Of a DNA stretch of 33,391 nt, positions 17,650 through 24,303 are shown one piece after another. The notes under the pieces are model-generated. The model worked only from the letters and a program-made list of their open reading frames with translations, had not been told where the DNA came from and did not search any database. The translations under genes and the position numbers were made by a program. The DNA comes from an uncultured Clostridia bacterium (GTDB lineage Bacteria > Bacillota > Clostridia > Christensenellales > CAG-314). Location of the stretch: positions 1 through 33,391 of the forward strand of contig CANRHN010000002.1 in NCBI GenBank assembly GCA_947630425.1, given 5' to 3'. How positions within the stretch are numbered: position 1 is the first letter of the stretch; each line of letters starts with the position of its first letter.

Positions 17650-18438
17650 TCATTTTCTGTTCTTCTCGATCCATCTGACCGCGAAATCTACCAGTTCCCT
17701 TTGGCGCATAAAGGTTACTGTCCCATTTCCCAAGGCGGCTTTGGCAACCGAACAATTTGTTTCAAAAGCCTGACCGATCCTGTCAAAATCCTCTCCGTCC
17801 ACAAAAAGCGTCTCATAAGACTTCCGGACGCGCACGCCGTTTTCCATGATCGCGCTGCTCTCCACGGTGTTGTGTTTACCGGGGTAGTTCGCTCGCGCGT
17901 CGGCAAGGTGCAGTGATGTATTCTTGTCATAGCCCACGCCAATCAACAGCACATAGCCGTCCAACTCGTAAAGTTTGCCAATGGGAGAGCCGTCACCGAA
18001 GATGTTAGACAAGTCGTGGTTCTTTGTCAAGTACTCGGCGTATCTGCCCCAAGCCGCCACGGATCTGGCAGGATGGTCGCTGCGAACGGCGCCGGGCCAT
18101 CGGCGGAACATCTCCGCAACGGCGCCCATGGTGTTTGTGGGCGTGATGTCCTTGTCGTAAGCCGGCCAATTGTCCCGAATGAGCTGCCACCATTCCCGAG
18201 GTTCTTGCCAATGGACGCCGGAGGAAGGGTCAAGGTTTTTCCAGGATTGAGCGGGCATCATAAGCGTTCCGTCCTTCCCAACGCTCTCCATCAGAGCCTC
18301 GATCACCACCTGAGCCCCGCCGCAGACGAAGCTAAGAGAGCTCAGGGAGCAGTGGACCATGACCGTCTGCCCTGCCTTCACTCCTACCTTTTGAAAGGCG
18401 TCAAGAAGATCCTTTTTCAGTACGATTTTTCGTTCCAT
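17650..18438 (-). CDS. Aminoglycoside 3-N-acetyltransferase family protein (AAC(3)-like)
   Basis: The 262-residue protein matches the AAC(3)/YokD antibiotic acetyltransferase family in length and order: VMVHCSLSSLSFVCGGAQVVIEAL, the DGTLMMPAQSW strand, PTNTMGAVAEMFRRWPGAVRSDHPARSVAAWG and VLLIGVGYDKNTSLHLAD, the last holding the conserved histidine. Members acetylate the 3-amino group of 2-deoxystreptamine antibiotics with acetyl-CoA, though many chromosomal relatives give no resistance. GGAGG lies 7 nt before ATG 18438. The gene prefers CAG, GAG and CTG codons more than its neighbours and lies next to an IS200-type hairpin, suggesting acquisition by transfer. Actual substrates cannot be read from sequence. 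Confidence 0.85.
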   Translation of the reverse strand: MERKIVLKKDLLDAFQKVGVKAGQTVMVHCSLSSLSFVCGGAQVVIEALMESVGKDGTLMMPAQSWKNLDPSSGVHWQEPREWWQLIRDNWPAYDKDITPTNTMGAVAEMFRRWPGAVRSDHPARSVAAWGRYAEYLTKNHDLSNIFGDGSPIGKLYELDGYVLLIGVGYDKNTSLHLADARANYPGKHNTVESSAIMENGVRVRKSYETLFVDGEDFDRIGQAFETNCSVAKAALGNGTVTFMRQRELVDFAVRWIEKNRK

Positions 18439-18517
18439 TTTAACCTCCGTGTTCGAAAACTCGATTATCCTATTCGTTTTGTTTCAACGGGCAAATAAAA
18501 TTTTATTTTCAATTCAT

Positions 18518-18545
18518 ATCATACACAAAAAAGAAATGTTTGCAA
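18518..18545 (-). promoter_or_regulatory. Candidate promoter of the AAC(3)-like gene
   Basis: On the minus strand TTGCAA (18540-18545), 16-bp spacer, TATGAT (18518-18523), about 80 nt before the start codon. Confidence 0.4.
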
Positions 18546-18770
18546 GAGAATTAAACAAAAACAACAGTTTAGTGTTAATTATTCGCAAGATAATACATTT
18601 TTTTGAAAATTGAAAATTGGATTGCTGTACAATGACAGAGTGGTAATATCTTACAATTTCAGCGAGTTGACGGGCAAACACCGCATAGACAGAAAAGAGA
18701 TGGAAGAAACGAGGCAGGCAAATACTGCCTTTTCTGCTCGAAGTTCGTACATTCTCCATTGGCTCCGAGG
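18546..18770. other. AT-rich intergenic stretch, possible upstream leader of ktrB
   Basis: No gene is supported here. A short hairpin AGGCAG/CTGCCT (18712-18730) followed by TTTC could be a weak attenuator or terminator in a transcript entering from the left; TACAAT at about 18631 is a possible -10. I checked for the conserved blocks of the ydaO c-di-AMP riboswitch, often found upstream of potassium transporters, and do not see them. Confidence 0.35.
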
Positions 18771-18852
18771 TTTTGTTCCGACAAAAGGGGTTTGTTGTTC
18801 CGCAAAGCATAGACATTGTTCCGCAAACGCAGCTTGCGCAAGGGTTGCGCAA
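18771..18852 (+). promoter_or_regulatory. Regulatory direct repeats upstream of ktrB
   Basis: TTGTTCCG occurs three times, starting at 18773, 18795 and 18816, i.e. 22 and 21 bp apart (two helical turns), each followed by CAAA after 0-1 base. Two copies of the palindrome TTGCGCAA (18834-18841, 18845-18852), 11 bp apart, follow. Same-face spacing right before a promoter suggests binding of an oligomeric activator; the KdpE homologue downstream is the obvious candidate, but this is inference. Confidence 0.5.
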
Positions 18853-18863
18853 ATCTTTATACT
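18834..18863 (+). promoter_or_regulatory. Candidate ktrB promoter
   Basis: TTGCGC (18834-18839), 18-bp spacer, TATACT (18858-18863). The -35 lies inside the first TTGCGCAA palindrome. An alternative -10, TACAAT at 18914-18919, lies 6 nt before the ATG but has no good -35. Confidence 0.4.
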
Positions 18864-18925
18864 TTCTTTATGTTGTGGGCGGTTTCTTTATATTTTTTTT
18901 AGCAATTTTGTTCTACAATTTGAGT

Positions 18926-20263
18926 ATGGGAACAACCGACAAAAAGAAATTTCATCTAAATCCGTTTCAGGTCATTATTATCAGCTTTGTTGCGCTGATA
19001 CTTTTTGGCGCAATATTGCTTGTGTTGCCCATTTCTTCCAAGGACCGCATTGTGACGCCCTTCAACAAGTGCTTGTTCACGTCCGTTTCCGCCGTGTGCG
19101 TTACGGGATTGGTCGTGGTAGACACGGCTACGCATTGGTCCGTGTTCGGGCAGGTGGTAATTCTGCTGCTCATACAGATAGGCGGCTTGGGCGTGATAAC
19201 CTCCTTTGCGGCGTTGATGTTGCTTTTCGGCGGAAAGTTCAGCCTGTTTCAAAAAACGGCAATGCAGGAAGCGACTTCCGCGCAAAAAATGGGCGGCATT
19301 GTGCGGTTGACGATCTTTATACTTGTTGCCACGTTCGCCTCGGAAGTGGCGGGCGCGTGCGCCTTGATGGGCGTGTTTGTGCCGCAGTACGGCGGTCGGG
19401 GCGTGTGGATGGCGATTTTCCACGCAGTGTCCGCGTTTTGCAATGCGGGGTTCGACATTATGGGTACAAGCGACGCACCCTTTGTTTCCATGGCGGGCTA
19501 CGTCGGAAATCCGCTGCTCAACCTTACGCTGATGCTGCTTATATTCGTGGGCGGCATAGGTTTTTTGACCATTTACGACATAGGCAAAAACAAATGCAGA
19601 TTTTCTCGGTACAGCCTGCAAACAAAAATTGTGCTTGTCACATCTGCCGTTCTCACGTTGGTGCCGGCAATTTACTTTTTCTTTGCGGAATTTGCCGAAA
19701 TGCCCGTCGGAGAAAGAATTTTAGCTTCGTTGTTTGCCGCGGTTACGCCGCGCACGGCGGGGTTCAACACCGTAGACGTAAACGCGATGTCGTCTGTGGG
19801 CAAGGCTCTCACCATGGTGTTGATGCTTGTGGGCGGCTCTCCCGGTTCGACGGCGGGCGGCTTCAAGACCACGACCTTCGCGCTGCTGTTTGCCTGTGCG
19901 TTTTCGGTGTTTCGCAAAAGGAAGGACACCCGCATGCTTCACCGCCGCATAAGCGACGACACGGTCAAAACGGCTTCCGCGCTGTTTTTGCTGTACTTGT
20001 TCCTGTTTTTGACGGGCGGGGCAATCATCTCGCTGACAGAAAAGTTGCCGCTAAACGTATGCTTGTTCGAAACCGCCTCCGCCATAGGCACGGTGGGGTT
20101 GACCTGCGGCATAACGCCCTCGTTGGGAATTGTTTCGCAAATTGTGCTTATGCTGCTGATGTTTGTCGGCAGAGTGGGCGGGCTGACGTTGTTGTACTCG
20201 GTGCTTTCCAACGGAAACAAAAATTTAGCCAAGCTTCCGCAGGGGAATCTGGCAATAGGTTAA
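18926..20263 (+). CDS. ktrB: Potassium uptake protein, KtrB/TrkH family
   Basis: The 445-residue membrane subunit of a Ktr-type potassium (possibly sodium-coupled) channel. Four M1-P-M2 repeats are visible, each with a filter glycine: SAVCVTGLVVVDT, FCNAGFDIMG, TPRTAGFNTVD and SAIGTVGLTCGI. The GGSPGSTAGGFKTTT segment of the third M2 gating loop is also present. The start at 18926 is chosen because homology begins at KFHLNPFQVI and the length equals that of Bacillus subtilis KtrB; an in-frame TTG at 18773 would add 51 residues overlapping the direct repeats. There is no Shine-Dalgarno sequence. ktrA follows after 9 bases. Confidence 0.92.
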   Translation: MGTTDKKKFHLNPFQVIIISFVALILFGAILLVLPISSKDRIVTPFNKCLFTSVSAVCVTGLVVVDTATHWSVFGQVVILLLIQIGGLGVITSFAALMLLFGGKFSLFQKTAMQEATSAQKMGGIVRLTIFILVATFASEVAGACALMGVFVPQYGGRGVWMAIFHAVSAFCNAGFDIMGTSDAPFVSMAGYVGNPLLNLTLMLLIFVGGIGFLTIYDIGKNKCRFSRYSLQTKIVLVTSAVLTLVPAIYFFFAEFAEMPVGERILASLFAAVTPRTAGFNTVDVNAMSSVGKALTMVLMLVGGSPGSTAGGFKTTTFALLFACAFSVFRKRKDTRMLHRRISDDTVKTASALFLLYLFLFLTGGAIISLTEKLPLNVCLFETASAIGTVGLTCGITPSLGIVSQIVLMLLMFVGRVGGLTLLYSVLSNGNKNLAKLPQGNLAIG

Positions 20264-20272
20264 GGTGAAAAA

Positions 20273-20920
20273 ATGAAAAATGTACTTTTGATAGGATTGG
20301 GGCGTTTCGGCGCAAACATGGTAAAGGAGCTTAGCGGCTTGGGTTGTCAGGTAATGGCGGTTGACATAAGTGAAGAACGCGTAAACGACGCGCTCAACTA
20401 CATTACCCGCGCGCAAATCGGCGACAGCACCAAGAGAGAGTTTCTCAAGAGTATCGGCGTAAAAAACTTTGATTTGTGCGTAGTTACCATAAGCGACAAC
20501 TTCCAAAGCTCGCTGGAAACGACCTCGCTGCTCAAGGAGCTGGACGCCAAATTCATTGTGTCGCGCGCGGCAAACGACGCGCAGGAAAAATTTTTGCGTT
20601 TGGCGGGCGCGGACGACGTTGTTTACCCTGAAAGTCAAATGGCAAAGTGGGCGGCGATACGCTACGGATTGGACAACATTCTCGACTACATCGAATTAGA
20701 CAACAACCACGCCATCATCGAGGTAAACGTTCCCAAGGCGTGGATAGGCAAAAGCATTGGCGAATTGGAAGTACGCCGCAAATTCGGCATAAACATCATG
20801 GGCATAAAGCAAAACAACGTTCTTAACGTGGAAATAACGCCCGACACCGTCCTCGGAGAGGACAAAACACTGTTTGTCGTCGGAGAATATCGGTCGTTGC
20901 AAAAGTGTTTTAAGTTGTAA
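20273..20920 (+). CDS. ktrA: Potassium uptake regulatory subunit KtrA/TrkA
   Basis: The 215-residue cytoplasmic ring protein gates KtrB. RCK_N (about residues 1-120) has the nucleotide-binding GLGRFG and the strand-2 aspartate of VMAVDIS; RCK_C (about 135-215) contains the IGKSIGELEVRRKFGINIMGI core. In B. subtilis and S. aureus RCK_N binds ATP/ADP and RCK_C binds c-di-AMP, which closes the channel; that role here is by family. AAGGTG precedes ATG 20273. It lies between ktrB and a 47-residue membrane peptide gene, all probably one transcript. Confidence 0.94.
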   Translation: MKNVLLIGLGRFGANMVKELSGLGCQVMAVDISEERVNDALNYITRAQIGDSTKREFLKSIGVKNFDLCVVTISDNFQSSLETTSLLKELDAKFIVSRAANDAQEKFLRLAGADDVVYPESQMAKWAAIRYGLDNILDYIELDNNHAIIEVNVPKAWIGKSIGELEVRRKFGINIMGIKQNNVLNVEITPDTVLGEDKTLFVVGEYRSLQKCFKL

Positions 20921-20932
20921 GCGGAGGTTGTT

Positions 20933-21076
20933 ATGACGATAGTTCTCGTTCTTGTGCCGCTTATGTGTGCGTTGTGCGTGGCGGGTTACTTTGTCATCGG
21001 CAAATTAGACAAGTTTATTCGCGAAAGCAAGCGTGACAAGCGCGCAAATTCCCGCAAAAGCTCCAACAAAAAATAA
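20933..21076 (+). CDS. 47-residue single-helix membrane peptide
   Basis: A short open frame, with GGAGG 6 nt before ATG 20933 and 12 nt after the ktrA stop. It encodes one hydrophobic helix (about residues 3-23, IVLVLVPLMCALCVAGYFVI) and a strongly basic cytoplasmic-type tail (KLDKFIRESKRDKRANSRKS). The ribosome site, tight position between ktrA and the KdpD-type gene, and ordinary codon use make it a real gene. Tiny one-helix subunits such as KdpF accompany potassium pumps, so a role with KtrAB or the kinase is reasonable, but sequence similarity to KdpF is not evident. Confidence 0.7.
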   Translation: MTIVLVLVPLMCALCVAGYFVIGKLDKFIRESKRDKRANSRKSSNKK

Positions 21077-21078
21077 AT

Positions 21079-21107
21079 TTGTTGCGCAGTGCCTTTTGTG
21101 ATATAAT
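21079..21107 (+). promoter_or_regulatory. Internal promoter for the kdpD-kdpE pair (predicts a leaderless mRNA)
   Basis: TTGTTG (21079-21084), 17-bp spacer, consensus TATAAT (21102-21107) preceded by TGA (extended -10). The -10 ends 7 nt before ATG 21115, and no Shine-Dalgarno sequence lies between, so transcription should begin at or one base before the start codon. Confidence 0.6.
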
Positions 21108-21114
21108 AACAGAT

Positions 21115-23034
21115 ATGGAACAACAAAACCGAGAACACATATTGGTGTGTCTGTCGGCGTCGCCGTCAAACGCTCACATAATCGAAACCGCGGCAAAAAT
21201 GGCAAAGGCATTTGACGCGCATTTTACCGCGCTGTACGTAAGCACGCCCGAAGCGGCGTCGATGTCCGCCGAGGACAAGGACAGGCTGCAACGCAACATT
21301 GCTCTTTCCGAACAGCTCGGGGCAACGGTAACAACCGTGTACGGCGACGACGTAAGCTTTCAAATCGGCGAATTTGCGCGGCTGTCCCGTGTAACGAAGG
21401 TGGTGCTTGGGCGCAGCAACATCAAACGCCGTCCTTTCGGCAACAAGCCGCTGACGGACAGGCTTACCGCCATTGCGCCGGACATAGAGATACACATCAT
21501 TCCCGATCACGCCGCGGAAACAAAGCTTACGCGCGCTTTTGGGGGCTTGTCGCGCAAAATCGTCCCCAATTGGAAGAGCGTTCTCATCACGGTGGGCATT
21601 TTGGCTGCCGCCACGGGCATAGGAATGTTGTTTTCCTACCTTGGCATTTCCGAGGCGAGCATAGTGACGGTGTACGTGTTGAGCATTTTGCTGACGGCGG
21701 TGTTTACGCAAAACTATCTTTGCGGAACGGTCGGCTCGGTTGCGGCGGTGTTGGTGTACAACCTTTTGTTTGTCGAGCCGCGTTACAGTTTGCGCGTCAC
21801 AGAGGCGGGAACGTACGTAACCTTTGTTGTTATGCTCATTGCCTCGCTTGTTACAAGCGCGCTTGCCAATCGTCTGCAGTATACCGCCAAGCAGTCCATT
21901 CAAGCCGCATACCGAACAAGGGTGTTGTTCGACGCGGACAGGCTGCTGCAGCAGCAAACGGATTGCGACGAGCTGCTTGCCACAATGGCGCAGCAGCTTG
22001 TAAAGCTTATGGACAGGGACGTTGTGGTGTACTCCGCGGAAAACATGCAGCTCAAAACATTCCGCGCGGAGGGCAGCGACGGCAAGGAATTTGACGCGGA
22101 GGCGGTCAAGCGGCTGCTCCAAAGCAACGAGCACGAGCTTGAAGAGGACGGCACGGTGTACCGCTCCGTCGGCATTTTCGACAGAACCTATGGTGTTGTT
22201 GGCGTGCGTATGGGAGACAGACCGACGGAATCGCTGGAAAAAAGCATTTTTCAGTCGGTGGTGGGGGAGTGCGCTCTGGCGATAGACAACATTCACAGCC
22301 GAGAGGAAAAGGAGCAGGTCGCCCTGAAGGCAAGGCAGGAGCAGCTGCGCGGAAACATGCTGCGGGCAATTTCGCACGATTTGCGCACGCCGCTGACAGC
22401 CATTGCGGGCAACGCCGACTGTCTGTTGAACACCTACGACAAGCTGGACGACGACACGCGCAAACAGCTGTTTTCGGACATCTACGACGACGCGCAGTGG
22501 TTGTACTCCTTGGTGGAGAACCTGCTGTCCGTCACGCGGCTCGACAGCCACGTCCAACTCAATTTTACTTGCGAATTGGCTGACGAGCTGATTGACGAAG
22601 CCGTTCGGCACGTTCACAAGCGAAGCGACGACCACATTGTCGTAAAGGACGTTCCCGACGAGCCGCTGTTGGTAAAGGCGGACGCAAAGCTTGTGCTGCA
22701 GGTGTTGGTAAACCTTGTCGACAACGCGCTCAAGTACACCCCAAAGGGCAGCAAAATTGTCGTTTCCGCGCAAAAGGCGGCAAACGGCATAAGGTTTTCC
22801 GTGGCGGACAACGGCAACGGCATACCGCAAGCGGAAAAGGAAAAGGTTTTTGAAATGTTCTACACGGGTAACAACGCGGTGGCGGACAGCCGTCGCAGCC
22901 TTGGTTTGGGGCTGGCTTTGTGCAAATCCATTGTCGCCGCCCACGGGGGCGTTCTCGAGGTTTGGGACAATTCACCGCACGGCGCGGTGTTCGGCTTTGT
23001 TTTGCCGCAGGTAATGGAGAAAAACAATGACTAA
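21115..23034 (+). CDS. Short KdpD-type sensor histidine kinase beginning at its USP domain
   Basis: The 639-residue kinase has, in order: a universal-stress-protein domain (about 6-125), four membrane helices of the DUF4118 type (about 150-255), a GAF-like domain (about 275-400), HisKA with the phospho-acceptor His421 in AISHDLRTPLTAI, and HATPase_c with N533-N537 (NLVDN) and DNGNGIP (565-571). Typical KdpD has a further 200-odd-residue N-terminal KdpD domain with a Walker motif; it is missing here. SAS at 14-16, exactly 20 residues, then FTALY at 37-41 fits the SXS-X20-FTAXY pattern reported for c-di-AMP binding by S. aureus KdpD. The gene overlaps kdpE by 8 bases. ATG 21115 is preferred over an in-frame TTG at 21079, which coincides with the -35 box. 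Confidence 0.88.
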   Translation: MEQQNREHILVCLSASPSNAHIIETAAKMAKAFDAHFTALYVSTPEAASMSAEDKDRLQRNIALSEQLGATVTTVYGDDVSFQIGEFARLSRVTKVVLGRSNIKRRPFGNKPLTDRLTAIAPDIEIHIIPDHAAETKLTRAFGGLSRKIVPNWKSVLITVGILAAATGIGMLFSYLGISEASIVTVYVLSILLTAVFTQNYLCGTVGSVAAVLVYNLLFVEPRYSLRVTEAGTYVTFVVMLIASLVTSALANRLQYTAKQSIQAAYRTRVLFDADRLLQQQTDCDELLATMAQQLVKLMDRDVVVYSAENMQLKTFRAEGSDGKEFDAEAVKRLLQSNEHELEEDGTVYRSVGIFDRTYGVVGVRMGDRPTESLEKSIFQSVVGECALAIDNIHSREEKEQVALKARQEQLRGNMLRAISHDLRTPLTAIAGNADCLLNTYDKLDDDTRKQLFSDIYDDAQWLYSLVENLLSVTRLDSHVQLNFTCELADELIDEAVRHVHKRSDDHIVVKDVPDEPLLVKADAKLVLQVLVNLVDNALKYTPKGSKIVVSAQKAANGIRFSVADNGNGIPQAEKEKVFEMFYTGNNAVADSRRSLGLGLALCKSIVAAHGGVLEVWDNSPHGAVFGFVLPQVMEKNND

Positions 23035-23719
23035 AACTTTGATTTTGGTGGTGGAGGACGACCCTTCGGTGCGCAACCTCATTGTCGCCACGCTAAAAGC
23101 CAACGAGTACAAGTACATTGTGGCGGACAACGGCGAAAGTGCCGTCGCAGCCGCCGCAAGCTACAACCCCGACATAGTTTTGTTGGACCTCGGCTTGCCC
23201 GATATCGACGGCATAGAGGTCATCAAGCGCATACGCAGCTGGTCCGCCATGCCCATTGTGGTCATAAGCGCGCGTAGCGAGGACGACGACAAAATTTCCG
23301 CCTTGGACGCGGGCGCGGACGACTACGTTACCAAACCCTTTTCCGTTGCGGAGCTGCTTGCCCGCGTAAGGGTGATGAAGCGGCGTATAGACGCGACAGC
23401 GGTGGGGGAACAATCGGTGTTTGTCAACGGAGACCTCAAAATAGACTTTGCCGCGGGCAGCGTGTTCCTCGGCGAAAACGAGCTGCACCTTACTCCCATA
23501 GAGTACAAGCTGCTGACGCTGCTTGCAAAAAACGTCGGAAAGGTACTTACCCACACGTACATCACACAAAACGTTTGGGGCGGCAATTGGGACAACGACG
23601 TGGCTTCGCTGCGCGTCTTTATGGCAACCCTGCGCAAAAAATTGGAAAACGCCCAAGGCGTGCAGGACTACATTCAAACGCACGTCGGCATAGGCTACCG
23701 AATGAACCGCGTGGACTGA
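23027..23719 (+). CDS. Response regulator, KdpE-type (OmpR family)
   Basis: The 230-residue protein has a receiver domain with the acidic pair Asp11-Asp12, phospho-acceptor Asp54 (LLDLGLPD), Ser81 and Lys103 (VTKPF), and a C-terminal OmpR-type winged helix (about 130-230; LTPIEYKLLTLLAKNVGKVLTH and VGIGYRM). The overlap of 8 bases with the kinase gene makes them one two-component pair. KdpE normally activates kdpFABC; no such genes are in view, so the ktrB promoter region with its three spaced TTGTTCCG repeats is the likely local target. A strong terminator follows. Confidence 0.93.
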   Translation: MTKTLILVVEDDPSVRNLIVATLKANEYKYIVADNGESAVAAAASYNPDIVLLDLGLPDIDGIEVIKRIRSWSAMPIVVISARSEDDDKISALDAGADDYVTKPFSVAELLARVRVMKRRIDATAVGEQSVFVNGDLKIDFAAGSVFLGENELHLTPIEYKLLTLLAKNVGKVLTHTYITQNVWGGNWDNDVASLRVFMATLRKKLENAQGVQDYIQTHVGIGYRMNRVD

Positions 23720-23780
23720 AGCGGCTCGATCGTTGGCAAACGAACCTCAAAAACCCACCCCATGTCGTCATTTTGACGGA

Positions 23781-23820
23781 AAAACGGACCGAACAAGCTT
23801 GGTTGTTCGGTCCGTTTTTT
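23781..23820 (+). terminator. Terminator of the kdpDE transcript
   Basis: AAACGGACCGAACAA (23782-23796) pairs with TTGTTCGGTCCGTTT (23803-23817) around GCTTGG, followed by a T-run. Confidence 0.95.
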
Positions 23821-24124
23821 GCGTGTTTTGGGGGAATTTTGCGACAAAATTGCTTTTTGGGGGCAAAAAATGCTCGAAATTGCGCCTAAATGAATATATA
23901 TAGAATGTTGCAACGTGAAAAGCACGCAAAAGCGCGTGTTTTTGGCGGAAAGAGCGCGGCAAATTTGAGCAAAAGCAACGCCTTAAAGGGCGTTTTCAAA
24001 AATGAACAAAGTTTGCGTTTGGCGCACATGTAGGCGGAAAAGTTGCAAAAATGCAAAAAAACAGGAAAAATCGGGTTATTTCAAAAAATTTCACCCCGTA
24101 TCGCAATTTTTTTTGGAAAAATAC
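23821..24124. other. Intergenic stretch upstream of the giant-protein promoter
   Basis: No gene is supported. Two small hairpins occur: CACGC/GCGTG followed by five T (23923-23943), and AACGCC/GGCGTT (23977-23994). A 47-codon frame (23890-24033) has no ribosome site. The A/T runs may help bend DNA at the strong promoter that follows. Confidence 0.4.
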
Positions 24125-24153
24125 TTGACAGGGCGAATGGGGGGGGGTATATT
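24125..24153 (+). promoter_or_regulatory. Promoter of the giant surface protein with a nine-G tract in its spacer
   Basis: Perfect TTGACA (24125-24130), 17-bp spacer, TATATT (24148-24153). The last nine bases of the spacer (24139-24147) are all G. Loss or gain of one or more G by slipped-strand mispairing would change the spacing from the optimum and switch expression, as known for poly-G or poly-C spacers in Neisseria porA and opc. The assembled state has the optimal 17 bp. Confidence 0.75.
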
Positions 24154-24166
24154 ATGATATCATAAT
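24151..24166. promoter_or_regulatory. Perfect 16-bp palindrome on the start-site region
   Basis: ATTATGATATCATAAT is a complete palindrome overlapping the end of the -10 box and the expected start site (about 24160). It is a natural repressor operator; the binding protein is unknown. Confidence 0.55.
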
Positions 24167-24303
24167 GTCGAAATTTGCCCCTTTGCGTCGGTCACGCGCG
24201 AGCGCGCGTATGCACGCGAACATTGTATAACTCAATTCGACATTACGCCCATTCAACAAAGTCCAATGGACGGGGCAACGCACCAAACACGGAGGAACAA
24301 GAA
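24163..24303 (+). promoter_or_regulatory. Structured 5' leader of the giant-protein mRNA
   Basis: TAATGTCGAA (24163-24172) pairs perfectly with TTCGACATTA (24236-24245), close to the predicted 5' end. Enclosed are ACGCGCG/CGCGCGT (24194-24209), and downstream GTCCA/TGGAC (24261-24271). The ribosome site GGAGG (24291-24295) lies outside the main stem, so the structure may stabilise the message rather than mask translation. Confidence 0.5.

Noticed and set aside
18893..18900. T8 tract before ktrB as a second phase-variable spacer
   Set aside because: No good -35 hexamer lies on the other side of the tract at a spacing that slippage would tune.
18546..18925. ydaO-type c-di-AMP riboswitch in the ktrB leader
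   Set aside because: The conserved purine-rich blocks of that riboswitch are not visible in this stretch.
21166..22944. 592-codon minus-strand open frame opposite the kinase gene
   Set aside because: Shadow of a complete histidine kinase with all catalytic boxes.
23890..24033. 47-codon basic open frame upstream of the giant-protein promoter
   Set aside because: No Shine-Dalgarno sequence and no convincing promoter; runs through two hairpins.
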